Below, in pieces: positions 18,340 to 25,355 of a stretch of 40,396 bases of DNA (position 1 is the first letter of the stretch; each line of letters starts with the position of its first letter). A program made the translations under genes and the position numbers. The DNA is from Methanosarcina sp. DH2. GTDB taxonomy: Archaea; Halobacteriota; Methanosarcinia; Methanosarcinales; Methanosarcinaceae. The notes beneath the pieces were generated by a model that ran no database searches, was not told where the DNA came from, and saw only the letters and a list, made by a program, of their open reading frames with translations. The stretch is taken from NCBI RefSeq assembly GCF_020804225.1, contig NZ_WJBI01000012.1, positions 19,375 to 59,770 of the forward strand, written 5' to 3'.

Positions 18340-18620
18340 GTTAAGAAAAAGGTTACCAGGAACCCGATTAAGGTCTGCACTGCTGTTTATAATCTGCAAG
18401 ATTCGTTTTGATAACTCTGAATTCTGAGTTTTTGGATCACTCGTTTTCAGAATGAAAGGATTTGCACCATTTTCTATTGCCTAGTGCATAAGTTCTTCTC
18501 CGACTCCCGTAAATAGAATGAAAGGAATGTTGATTCTCTTACCGCAGATAGTTCTCAGGAACGTGATACCATTCATATTAGAACAAAAAATAAACATAAT
18601 TAACCAACCTGCTTGTTGCA
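18340..18620 (-). pseudogene. Dead response-regulator receiver domain
   Basis: The minus strand reads NMNGITFLRTI, then NIPFILFTGVGEELMH, a TAG stop at 18481-18483, then AIENGANPFILKTSDPK and ELSKRILQIINSS. This follows the familiar methanosarcinal receiver pattern (DMDGI..LK.IR, IPFILFTG.G.E, A...GA.FYLQKGGDP). The N-terminal acidic pocket is eroded and no start remains. It is a relic of a PAS/REC signalling protein. Confidence 0.65.
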
Positions 18621-18732
18621 TTCACATAACTATCTGTAAATCTATCAGACAAGACCTACCATGATCTAAAACCAGTAAACTAGAAAAAAGAAAAAATTTA
18701 ATAAAAAATTAAAAAAGCAAATGGAAAGCAGT

Positions 18733-18960
18733 TTAAAGCTTGATTTTCGTAGCCAGTTCTTGGAAAATCTTTCCTTTATCTGTAGTGATGAAAAGCCCGT
18801 TTTCATGCCTGATAAGCTCTTTTTCTTTTAACATTTCCAGATATTTCCGAGCGATGTTGAAGTTAAGATTTACCTCATAAACAATATGGGTTTTCTTTGC
18901 TCCATTATTTGCAATTTTTAAAATATCTACTGCAATATCAGTCCTGCTTCTTCTCTGAAT
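18733..18960 (-). CDS. Winged-helix transcriptional regulator with a non-canonical start
   Basis: 75 residues: RRSRTDIAVDILKIANNGAK, then KTHIVYEVNLNF, IARKYLEMLKEKELI and GLFITTDKGKIFQEL, a complete archaeal winged helix of the HTH_45 type. It is not preceded by any in-frame ATG, GTG or TTG: reading back gives ATT (18958-18960), AAT, GTC, GGA, GGA and then a TGA. Yet a perfect GGAGGAG lies just upstream, 5 nt before the ATT. Either ATT is the start or the start codon was lost recently. The body shows no stop or frameshift, so it may still be made. Target unknown. Confidence 0.6.
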   Translation of the reverse strand: MQRRSRTDIAVDILKIANNGAKKTHIVYEVNLNFNIARKYLEMLKEKELIRHENGLFITTDKGKIFQELATKIKL

Positions 18961-19206
18961 ATTGACTCCTCCCCCACAATAGATTCAAAAAATCTTTGCT
19001 AGAATCCCACACTCTAAAATATCTCAAATAATGTCTTTTAATCGGTAACAAAGATTTTAGATATTAGATGCTTTCCTTTCTATATAATATTTTCTATGAT
19101 ATATAGATAATAAAAATATAATTTAATCTTGGTATATATTGAATTCAAGAATCATGAGGATTTCAGAGAGATTTTGGAATAAGTAATTGAAAAAAGGAGG
19201 GTATTG

Positions 19207-19437
19207 TTGGAAGTGCTGGCAAAATACAGACATCATGCGCTTGTCCAAGGCTTCATGGTCTTTATATCCATTCGAAGTCCTGTCAAACAAAACCTACCAT
19301 AACCCCTACTACAAGCCCCCTATAGAACGAGACTCGAGAAATTTGATTACAAAGGCTTCAAGCTTAAAGAAAACCCGTATCTGGGCTTCTTATTGCATTA
19401 CATATTCAGAAGATTAGTTATCCAGTTTAAAAAATAG
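19207..19437 (+). pseudogene. Possible small-protein relic with one in-frame stop
   Basis: Behind AAAGGAGG (19192-19199) a frame from TTG 19207 reads LEVLAKYRHHALVQGFMVFI, is interrupted by TAA at 19300-19302, and continues to FDYKGFKLKENPYLGFLLHY and a TAG at 19435. An overlapping frame (19187-19417) is also open, so the coding frame is not certain. No family recognised. Confidence 0.25.
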
Positions 19438-19768
19438 AATCGTTAAATGTCTATAAATGTATACTTAAACCACGGTATCTATTATGCTTGATTTTGGATC
19501 TCAAGTAAGTAAGTCCTACGGGACAAAGTACTATCCTTAGGTCAATGTGTAACTAAATTTCGGAAGAATTTTCTTTCTGAATTTTAAGTTAACGTCACCC
19601 ATTATCCGACTGTAGAAATTGTTTGAATTTTAAGACAGGCTCTTAAAAAAAGCCAAGATTCAAATTATTTCCTGGCTACTACATTGAAGGATTAGAAAAT
19701 AGAATAGTGGGTTGGGTTGTGAGTCAGTAAACAAAACGGTTATAGGAATTTTAACAAAGAGAAGTGGA
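19438..19768. other. Spacer with a dispersed 30-bp word
   Basis: ATTCAAATTATTTCCTGGCT with ACTACATTG near 19654-19684 is repeated with three changes near 38974-39003, each next to relic genes. No gene is seen here. Confidence 0.4.
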
Positions 19769-19822
19769 ATATTAGTTTTATTTTTTATATTAGTTTTATT
19801 TTTTATATTAGTTTTATTTTTT
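19769..19822. repeat. 18-bp tandem repeat, three exact copies
   Basis: ATATTAGTTTTATTTTTT at 19769, 19787 and 19805. The third copy overlaps the last codons and stop of the minus-strand gene ending at 19814. On that strand it is A-rich, so it is not a T-run terminator for it. Confidence 0.9.
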
Positions 19823-20224
19823 GTCTTCTCTATTCCATTCCATTAAAGCCTTTTCAATGGATATTAAAGTGAACATAGTAGTATTGAATATCTCGTCCGG
19901 GTGTTGTGGCATCCAGCTGATTTCATCGAGAACGTCTTTTGGAAACCTGACAATGTCGTTCAGATCTTCTCCTATCGTCATGAAATTTTCAGTATATCGT
20001 AAACCATACCTGCTATTATTACGCGCAGTGATAGAAATGTACTGAGTAAATGACCCGTCAGTCATTATATCCCTTGAATATCTGTACTGAATTTCTTCAG
20101 CACAATCCGAGTAATCATTATTCAGTCTTCTGACGGTATCCGGAATCGATTCACCAGCTTTCTGCAAAGCTTTCAGGTCTGATAATACACTTTTAGAAAG
20201 TCTGATAGTTTTGTATTGCTTCAT
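19814..20224 (-). CDS. Ribbon-helix-helix-like protein (CopG/VapB-type), about 136 aa
   Basis: The N-terminus KQYKTIRLSKSVLSDLKALQ followed by GESIPDTVRRL has the RHH pattern (a basic beta strand, helix, then the GxS turn before helix 2), as in archaeal VapB-like DNA binders. The C-terminal 90 residues (SFTQYISITARNNSRYGLRY, EDLNDIVRFPKDVLDEI) are unrecognised. An upstream extension of the frame to 20305 is unlikely because the TATA box at 20249-20256 lies inside it. The ATG at 20224 sits about 28 bp from that TATA box, giving a leaderless mRNA. The ATG at 20236 is the alternative. No toxin gene is adjacent. Confidence 0.6.
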   Translation of the reverse strand: MKQYKTIRLSKSVLSDLKALQKAGESIPDTVRRLNNDYSDCAEEIQYRYSRDIMTDGSFTQYISITARNNSRYGLRYTENFMTIGEDLNDIVRFPKDVLDEISWMPQHPDEIFNTTMFTLISIEKALMEWNREDKK

Positions 20225-20236
20225 ATTACTGTTCAT

Positions 20237-20279
20237 GTAGTTAAAACGTATAAATAGACTACTACATAAGTAGTTAAAA
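20237..20279 (-). promoter_or_regulatory. TATA box flanked by direct repeats and a dyad: likely autoregulatory operator
   Basis: GTAGTTAAAA occurs at 20237-20246 and 20270-20279, bracketing the minus-strand TATA box (TATTTATA at 20249-20256). A dyad ACTAC-ATAA-GTAGT overlaps the distal copy (about 20261-20274). The layout suits repression by the RHH-like product of the adjacent gene, which is inference. Confidence 0.55.
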
Positions 20280-20524
20280 TTACATGTGCCTGGAGAAAAT
20301 TTCATGGATTTTTTGAGTAATAATTAACGAGCTGGTCCCAAAACTCAAAATTGCCCCTCCGGATCTCATATTCTGAATGATCAATTGAGGTTATAATCAT
20401 GAAAAATAGTTCTCAAACTTTACTGATTTGAGAATAAAATAGGTTTTGGAATGAGATCATAAACATAAACGAACCCGTCTTTAAAATAAATTGCAGGTTT
20501 TAATTTAGTGAACTCCGCTTTTGT

Positions 20525-20552
20525 AGAAAACTTATGGGATCATAAGTTTTCT
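20525..20552. terminator. Perfect 12-bp hairpin downstream of the radical SAM gene
   Basis: AGAAAACTTATG (20525-20536), loop GGAT, then CATAAGTTTTCT (20541-20552). It lies about 105 bp past the stop of the minus-strand radical SAM gene. It may end or protect that mRNA; there is no T-run directly after it on the minus strand. Confidence 0.5.
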
Positions 20553-20656
20553 AAATAAATTTTTCAATTTCAACTGAATGGCCTGATATGTTTTTTATAT
20601 GTCTATTTTTTGGCCTTTTGCAGACAATTTAAATAATCTTCTACAAAGCATTGTTT

Positions 20657-21799
20657 TCAGATCTTTTTAAGCATAAGGGACATTATGCCCGACCTGGAAG
20701 GCTTCATAGATTGAGGCTGGAACATATCCATCATGCCAGAGGATCCGAACATTTCCTCGTTGACCCGGCTGGTTATTTCATCGAATATCATCTTATAGGC
20801 GACGCAATGCGGGTCGACAGCTTTTACTTCCCCCTCAGTGGGTACTAAAGCATTGTAAGGGCATCCGCCTCTGCAGTACTTGATATGGGCGCATTTGCCG
20901 CATGCAGTGTCTACAAACTCCTTAAATTTGTGCATGAGCTTCCAGGCATCGGATTGAGCGAGGTCTGCCATTGTCGGGCGGTCATAGACGTTTCCCATTA
21001 CATATTCAGGCATCCCTACGAAGCGGTAGCAGGGATATATTCCTCCGTCCGGACCAACTGCAAAGGTATCTCCCATGCAGTCCACGAAGGTGCAGACAGT
21101 GCCCCTGCCTGTGAACACACATTTGCACAGGTGGTCAATATTCATAACCTCAATTCTGCCCATGTTTTCGAGATATTTGTCAAGAAGGTAAATTAAGAGT
21201 TCTCCGTACTCTTCAGGGTCAAGTGCCCATTTCTCGGGGTTGTCACCCTTCAAAGACGGCAGGCAGGGATGCAGTTTAAGTGTCAGGCCTTTTTCCAGGT
21301 AAAAATTAAAAATATCCTCTTTGAACTTCACAGAGTGGGAAGTAAAAGTAGTAATGAACCTCACATTCAGCCCATGGGCTTTTGCAATCTCGTAGCCTCT
21401 CATTGTCTTTTCATAGTATCCCTTTCCCCTCTGCAGGTCATTAAGCTCCTGCGGACCGTCCAGGCTGGAGCCGATCGGAATATTGTATCTGGCAAAAATC
21501 TCGGCTATTTCCGGAGTAAGTTTCCAGAGGTTTGTCTGTATGGCAAAAGCAATTTTTCTGGAACTCAAACCCTCAACCAGCAGGGGTAAGGCTTCTCTGT
21601 AAAATTCTTCCCCTGCAAGGAGAGGTTCTCCACCATGGAAAGTAAAAGTAACCGAGTCCTGCCTGAAGATTTTCAGCCATTCAACCACTTCTTTTATGGT
21701 TTCAATGCTCATTATCGGGGATTTTTCCTCAGAACTCCAGCAATAATTGCAGTTAGCAGGACAGCCCAGGGTAGGGATTAGCATCACATGAAAAGGCAT
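20657..21799 (-). CDS. cbpB: Peptide-modifying radical SAM/SPASM enzyme, methanogen type
   Basis: The radical SAM cluster motif is C13-PAN-C17-NY-C20, followed by FTFHGGEPLL and SSLDGP. The C-terminal SPASM region supplies the auxiliary clusters: CTFVDCMGD, GGIYPCYRF, CGKCAHIKYCRGGCPYN and a last DPHC. This matches the anaerobic sulfatase-maturase/RiPP-maturase group and, as far as I recall, the methanogen family annotated CbpB (TIGR04083). Such enzymes install carbon-centred crosslinks or other changes in a small precursor peptide. GGAG 8 nt before the ATG supports the start. The small frame upstream containing SWCDW is the candidate substrate. Confidence 0.8.
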   Translation of the reverse strand: MPFHVMLIPTLGCPANCNYCWSSEEKSPIMSIETIKEVVEWLKIFRQDSVTFTFHGGEPLLAGEEFYREALPLLVEGLSSRKIAFAIQTNLWKLTPEIAEIFARYNIPIGSSLDGPQELNDLQRGKGYYEKTMRGYEIAKAHGLNVRFITTFTSHSVKFKEDIFNFYLEKGLTLKLHPCLPSLKGDNPEKWALDPEEYGELLIYLLDKYLENMGRIEVMNIDHLCKCVFTGRGTVCTFVDCMGDTFAVGPDGGIYPCYRFVGMPEYVMGNVYDRPTMADLAQSDAWKLMHKFKEFVDTACGKCAHIKYCRGGCPYNALVPTEGEVKAVDPHCVAYKMIFDEITSRVNEEMFGSSGMMDMFQPQSMKPSRSGIMSLMLKKI

Positions 21800-21871
21800 A
21801 TTTAAAGCTCCTTTTTTTTAAGCTTCTTTAAATTATTAGTAGTTTTCTAAAAGTTATCCTTTCCATTAACC

Positions 21872-21889
21872 AGGAGTTTAATAACTCCT
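21872..21889 (-). promoter_or_regulatory. Hairpin between precursor frame and radical SAM gene
   Basis: AGGAGTT at 21872-21878 pairs with AACTCCT at 21883-21889 around a 4-nt loop. A hairpin between a RiPP precursor and its enzyme commonly makes the precursor mRNA more abundant than the enzyme mRNA. That role is inferred here. Confidence 0.45.
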
Positions 21890-21899
21890 TGATAATTTT

Positions 21900-22070
21900 T
21901 TAGACTTCTTTTTTGATAATTTCTTTTTCTTCTAAACCTTGCAGGGCTGAAGCCATTTGCCAGTCACACCAGGAAATAATTACAGGTAAATTTGCATTAC
22001 TCAGAGAATCTGAATACAGAAATACGTTCCTTGCCTGAGAAATACTTCCTTTGACCCTGAAAGGCGGATT
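21900..22070 (-). pseudogene. cbpA: Candidate RiPP precursor (CbpA-like) C-terminal frame, start missing
   Basis: An uninterrupted frame ends with NANLPVIISWCDWQMASAL and GLEEKEIIKKEV, stopping at 21900. The SWCDW motif and the position 100 bp before the radical SAM gene fit the methanogen modified-peptide precursor annotated CbpA (TIGR04165, from memory). No ATG, GTG or TTG precedes the motif in frame before a TGA at 22071-22073. The upstream third overlaps dispersed repeat C, so repeat insertion may have removed the true N-terminus. It may be a truncated gene or one using an unusual start. Confidence 0.45.
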
Positions 22071-22135
22071 TCAATTCACAAATAAATATAAGCACCTCAG
22101 CCAGGCAAGCTGGCGGTTCTTTCAAAAAAGACAAA
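22030..22135. repeat. Dispersed intergenic repeat, copy C
   Basis: Contains GAGAAATACTTCC, TTGACCCTGAAA, AAATAAATATAAGCACCTC and GCCAGGCAAGCTGGC followed by GGTTCTTTCAAAAAAG. On the minus strand it carries TATA-like GCTTATATTTATT aimed straight at the precursor frame and radical SAM gene; the predicted start would be near 22060. Confidence 0.65.
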
Positions 22136-22208
22136 TGCAGGAAAAAGATAAAAGAAGGAAGGATAAAATGTTTGAAGCAGGTGGTCCATAGTTAATCGGT
22201 TGATATTA

Positions 22209-22325
22209 CTACAGGGCAGCCTTAATGGCATCTTTCTTAATGGCATCTTTCAACCTTTCTTTACGACATCGTGCGCGGCATGGTCGATCGACTTTAATCA
22301 AATTAAGGTCAATCTTCAACTGCAC
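22209..22325 (-). CDS. Possible 38-residue basic small protein
   Basis: From GTG 22323-22325 the frame reads VQLKIDLNLIKVDRP, then CRARCRKERL and an internal duplication KDAIKKDAIK, ending AAL. CTATATTTTT about 14-23 bp upstream could be a TATA box, making it nearly leaderless. The duplication comes from a 15-bp DNA repeat (CTTAATGGCATCTTT twice). It is unrecognised, and the short length means it may be chance. Confidence 0.3.
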   Translation of the reverse strand: MQLKIDLNLIKVDRPCRARCRKERLKDAIKKDAIKAAL

Positions 22326-22528
22326 TGGGAAAAATATAGTGTCAAAATATCAACTTCTTGACCGTGGACGATCAAAAAGTAATAAAAATCAATAAAGCAA
22401 ATGTAAAAAGAGTATTTTTCAGGTACAACTTAACATTCTGTTTTGACCGCATTCCCACAAACTCTTTACTTTACTTTATTTTCAGGTTTTTTTACTGGTT
22501 CCTCAGTCGTTTCTATTTGTTGCTTTTT

Positions 22529-22600
22529 TCTCTTCTTTTTTCTCTTTTGGCTTTTGGGAAAAACCGCTCTCCTGTGTCGAACGTGACAGAAACGACCCGG
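22529..22600. repeat. Dispersed repeat companion to copy C
   Basis: TCTTCTTTTTTCTCTTTTGG, then AAACCGCTCTCCTGTGTCGA and CGTGACAGAAA, matching 17430-17495. A plus-strand frame at 22358-22639 runs through this low-complexity DNA and is not credible as a gene. Confidence 0.6.
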
Positions 22601-22680
22601 TATAACGAAAAAGGTTGTACCGGTTATGGATATTTTTAATTCAGCCCTCTTAAGTAAAGCTCACTATAAACCATAAATTA

Positions 22681-22790
22681 GTCCTCTTGAGCGAAACGAA
22701 GTGGAGCGAAAAGGACCGCGTGCTGTTGCACTTGCAGTGCAACTCCCAGAAAATATCTGATTTCCTGTGATCCCGAAGCGCAACTCGGGT
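22681..22790. repeat. Extragenic repeat just past the metallopeptidase gene, copy 2
   Basis: GTCCTCTTGAGCGAAACGAA, GGAGCGAAAAGGACCGCGTG, then a GCACTTGCAGTGC hairpin and CCCGAAGCGCAACTCGGG. It has the same words and order as 2098-2165, with an extra internal hairpin, and again touches the 3' end of a minus-strand gene (stop at 22792). Confidence 0.5.
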
Positions 22791-22791
22791 T

Positions 22792-23469
22792 TCATTTCAG
22801 TTTTGCCCTTGCGGACTCTACTGAACTTTCACTAACAACTTTTCCGGCAAAAACGTCAGCAAGAAGCTCAAGTTCGTCCTCAGAATGGTTTTTTGTGAAA
22901 GTCATGAGCGACAGCTGCCTCAATACAGGAGTTTTGTTATTATGGCGAATGTGCCATACTTCGTGAGCAATTACGGCTTTTAATTCCGAGTCGTCCATCA
23001 GTTCAAGCATTCCCATTGATAAGAAAATGCTTTTTCCCGAAGCAAATGCCCCGGGTACTGCTGAATCATAATAATACACCTTTGCTCTGTCAGTTAGACT
23101 ATTCACAAATGCCTGAGGCCAGTCCATGATATCTGTAATTGGCTGGGCGCCATATCTTCGGATCAGGATTTTGTAATAAACTCTTGGCAGGAGTATAATA
23201 ATTACAGTTGAAAGAATGACGTAGGCGGTATAGATTTTAATTGTCAGCATTTGACTGCACTGCATAGCGGAAACAATCGTGCCTATAACAGAGACCATGA
23301 ATAGCTGTGCAGCAATGAACGAAGAAATCCTGAGAACCGGTTTTCTGGCTCTAAGATAAAACGTGAAAAGCAGAAAAGCCAGGAATGCCTGTATCCCTAT
23401 TAATGGCAAAAGGTCGGAGCCGGTGATGCATGTAATATAACAGTCAATTTCCTGTGTTATGGAGAACAT
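22792..23469 (-). CDS. Membrane metallopeptidase (M48/BlaR1-like M56), partner of the BlaI-type repressor
   Basis: 225 residues with three hydrophobic segments in the first 100 and then a gluzincin domain: H169-E170-VW-H173 and the downstream ExLAD (E201-LLAD205). VPGAFASGKSIFLSMGML (quoted in part PGAFASGKSIF) is the usual strand before the active-site helix. It lacks the penicillin-sensor domain of BlaR1, so the trigger must differ. It follows the repressor gene by 43 bp on the same strand. The simplest model is that it cleaves, directly or not, the BlaI-type repressor or a partner lipoprotein on a membrane signal. Confidence 0.8.
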   Translation of the reverse strand: MFSITQEIDCYITCITGSDLLPLIGIQAFLAFLLFTFYLRARKPVLRISSFIAAQLFMVSVIGTIVSAMQCSQMLTIKIYTAYVILSTVIIILLPRVYYKILIRRYGAQPITDIMDWPQAFVNSLTDRAKVYYYDSAVPGAFASGKSIFLSMGMLELMDDSELKAVIAHEVWHIRHNNKTPVLRQLSLMTFTKNHSEDELELLADVFAGKVVSESSVESARAKLK

Positions 23470-23512
23470 GTCTACTACTCAAAATCAACCGGAATATACT
23501 TGTTTCAAGGAT

Positions 23513-23872
23513 TTACTTATTATTTTTGTAAGTATGAAAGTTTTCAATAGCTACCTTGCCGAAGGTATCTACAAGACTGTCCAGTACTTTCTTTGTGATG
23601 GTGTTTGCTGTATTGTCCATAGACTCGGTTGCAGAGTACAGATACCGGACTCTGTGGCCGCTTTTATCTATAGTTCTTTTTGCATAACCGGCTTTTACAA
23701 GTCTGTCAAGTGTCCCTGCTACGCTGGATAAAGGGATACCTGTTTTTTCGGTAATTTCCGGCGTTGTTGACTCCTGGTTTGTCCACAAAACATGCATAAT
23801 CTGGGCTTCAATGGGACTGAAAAATTTGGTTAAACCCTCATTGGAAAGATTTATTCGGTCTAACTTAACCAT
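23513..23872 (-). CDS. BlaI/MecI/CopY-family transcriptional repressor
   Basis: About 119 residues. The winged helix FFSPIEAQIMHVLWTNQEST is followed by TPEITEKTGIPLSSVAGTLD and RLVKAGYAKRTIDKSGHRVR (each quoted separately), the standard Penicillinase_R layout, then a C-terminal helix for dimerisation. The minus-strand TATA box (CTTATATTT, 23894-23902) lies about 26 bp before ATG 23872, so the mRNA is probably leaderless and starts at MVKLDRINL. A GTG at 23926 is upstream of the TATA box and rejected. It is divergent from the ABC operon, with three operator-like sites between. Confidence 0.85.
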   Translation of the reverse strand: MVKLDRINLSNEGLTKFFSPIEAQIMHVLWTNQESTTPEITEKTGIPLSSVAGTLDRLVKAGYAKRTIDKSGHRVRYLYSATESMDNTANTITKKVLDSLVDTFGKVAIENFHTYKNNK

Positions 23873-23984
23873 GGCTTTACAACTGCTGTAAACAAATATA
23901 AGCCTTGTGATGAGTTCTAAGGTCACTGTTTTTCAGTCCTGACATGTTTAACCTCGGCTAGTTTATCCTTTTTGTCTCAGGCAG

Positions 23985-24059
23985 TTTACATCTGGCGTAA
24001 AGTTAAAGTACGTTTACACTCAACGTAAAGTCAGGCATTTACATCAGATGTATAGTAAA
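23985..24059. promoter_or_regulatory. Array of three 17-bp operator-like sites TTTAC-N7-GTAAA
   Basis: Site 1 is 23985-24001 (TTTACATCTGGCGTAAA), site 2 is 24013-24029 (TTTACACTCAACGTAAA), and site 3 is 24038-24054 (TTTACATCAGATGTATA, one imperfect arm), with a further GTAAA at 24055. Spacing is 28 and 25 bp, close to whole helical turns. Extra half-sites ATGTAA occur near 24069 and 24117. BlaI-type repressors bind TACA/TGTA dyads, so this is the likely binding region for the adjacent repressor, controlling both arms. Confidence 0.75.
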
Positions 24060-24179
24060 TTCTATTCAATGTAATATTCGATTCAGTTGTATCCGATTTT
24101 ATTTGATATTTGATCCAATGTAAAAATTGAAAGGTAAGCCATTGAAAGGTGAATCGGTAACATATATTGAGGATTAAAA

Positions 24180-25355
24180 ATGCGTTTACATTCGTTAGTC
24201 TTAAAAGACATATCCCGCAGGAAAACAAAACTCGGGCTGGCAGTGTTGAGTGTGGTAATAGCTGCTGCAGCAATAGTAGCTGTAGTCACCACATTTTCCG
24301 CAGCAACTGACGGTCTCTATGAAGAATCAAATAAATTCGGAGCAAACATCATCGTCAGACCCGAAGTAACAACCATTCCGCTCGTTGCGGGTTCAACCTC
24401 TATTGGTTCTTTGTCTACGGGAGAGAACTACATTGAGGAATCGGAAATTCCCAGAATTCATACTATCCAGAATAACAGTAACCTGGCAGTTGTAGCTCCC
24501 AGATTGTACGGGGTTGCAGAACTTGATGATTCTTCTGTCGTTATAATGGGTGTGGACCCTGAAAAGGAAAAAACCCTCAAGCCCTGGTGGAAAATCCAGG
24601 GGCACTGGATGGCTGCAAAAACCCCTGAGAAAACCGAAGTAATGGTCGGCTCGGATATAGCCGGTCCCCTTGGGCTCAAAGAAGGATCTCCAATAACCCT
24701 CAGCCAGGGGAATATTTCAATTGATGCTCAGGTTGCCGGCGTAATAGAGAGCACAGGCGGCAATGAAGATGGGTATGTGATTCTTCCTCTTGCGACATCC
24801 CAGTACCTGCTTTCCAAAGAAGGGAAAGTCAGCAGTTTAGAAGTCCGGGCACTGTGTAATGACTGTCCTGTCGAAGAAATAAGCAGGCAAATAGAAGAAG
24901 TGTTCCCAGGACTTGAAGCCAGATCCATGAGCCAGATTGTAGAAACCGAAATGGCAGTTGTGGAACATACCGAGTCTTCGGCAATGGCAGTATCAATAAT
25001 TACCCTCCTCGTAAGCACATTAACAGTTGCATCCACAATGCTCGCATCCGTAAATGAAAAGCTAAAAGAAATAGGAATTATGCGCGCAGTCGGAGCAAGT
25101 AACAGGCAGGTCGTTTCCATGCTGTTCTTTGAAGGAGCAATTATCGGAATAATCGGCGGAGGTATCGGTTTTGCCATCGGAACAGCAGCCTCGTCGATTG
25201 CTGCGCCTATGCTGGTCTCGGTGTCGCCTTCGCCAATGTGGGAGATCCTGCCCGCTGTTGTCGGAATTTGCATAGTTACCGGAATGGTAGCTTCTATTAT
25301 CCCTGCAAAAAGAGCTCTCGGAGTTGACCCTGCGGAGGTGCTAAGAAGTGTCTGA
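24180..25355 (+). CDS. MacB/FtsX-type ABC transporter permease
   Basis: 391 residues: one N-terminal membrane helix after LVLKDISRRKTKLGLAVLSV, an extracytoplasmic MacB_PCD domain (about 40-270) with a CNDCP pair, then three C-terminal helices of the FtsX domain (INE-type EIGIMRAVGASNRQV coupling motif, then GFAIGTAAS). MacB-like pumps act on periplasmic or membrane substrates rather than carrying them through a channel. GAGGATT 6 nt before the ATG is the ribosome site. It is the first gene of a three-gene operon with its ATPase and a DUF2318-type lipoprotein. Confidence 0.88.
   Translation: MRLHSLVLKDISRRKTKLGLAVLSVVIAAAAIVAVVTTFSAATDGLYEESNKFGANIIVRPEVTTIPLVAGSTSIGSLSTGENYIEESEIPRIHTIQNNSNLAVVAPRLYGVAELDDSSVVIMGVDPEKEKTLKPWWKIQGHWMAAKTPEKTEVMVGSDIAGPLGLKEGSPITLSQGNISIDAQVAGVIESTGGNEDGYVILPLATSQYLLSKEGKVSSLEVRALCNDCPVEEISRQIEEVFPGLEARSMSQIVETEMAVVEHTESSAMAVSIITLLVSTLTVASTMLASVNEKLKEIGIMRAVGASNRQVVSMLFFEGAIIGIIGGGIGFAIGTAASSIAAPMLVSVSPSPMWEILPAVVGICIVTGMVASIIPAKRALGVDPAEVLRSV

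Noticed and set aside
19187-19417. 76-residue frame starting MKKGGYCWKCW
   Set aside because: It contains the ribosome site of the competing frame within its own first codons and has no family resemblance; neither frame is secure.
20225-20305. N-terminal extension of the RHH-like gene to 20305
   Set aside because: The extension spans the predicted TATA box and operator repeats.
22358-22639. 93-residue plus-strand frame
   Set aside because: Low-complexity pyrimidine-rich DNA that forms part of a dispersed repeat, with no ribosome site or family match.
23873-23926. GTG-started N-terminal extension of the BlaI-type repressor
   Set aside because: It would place the start upstream of the TATA box; the ATG at 23872 fits a leaderless mRNA.
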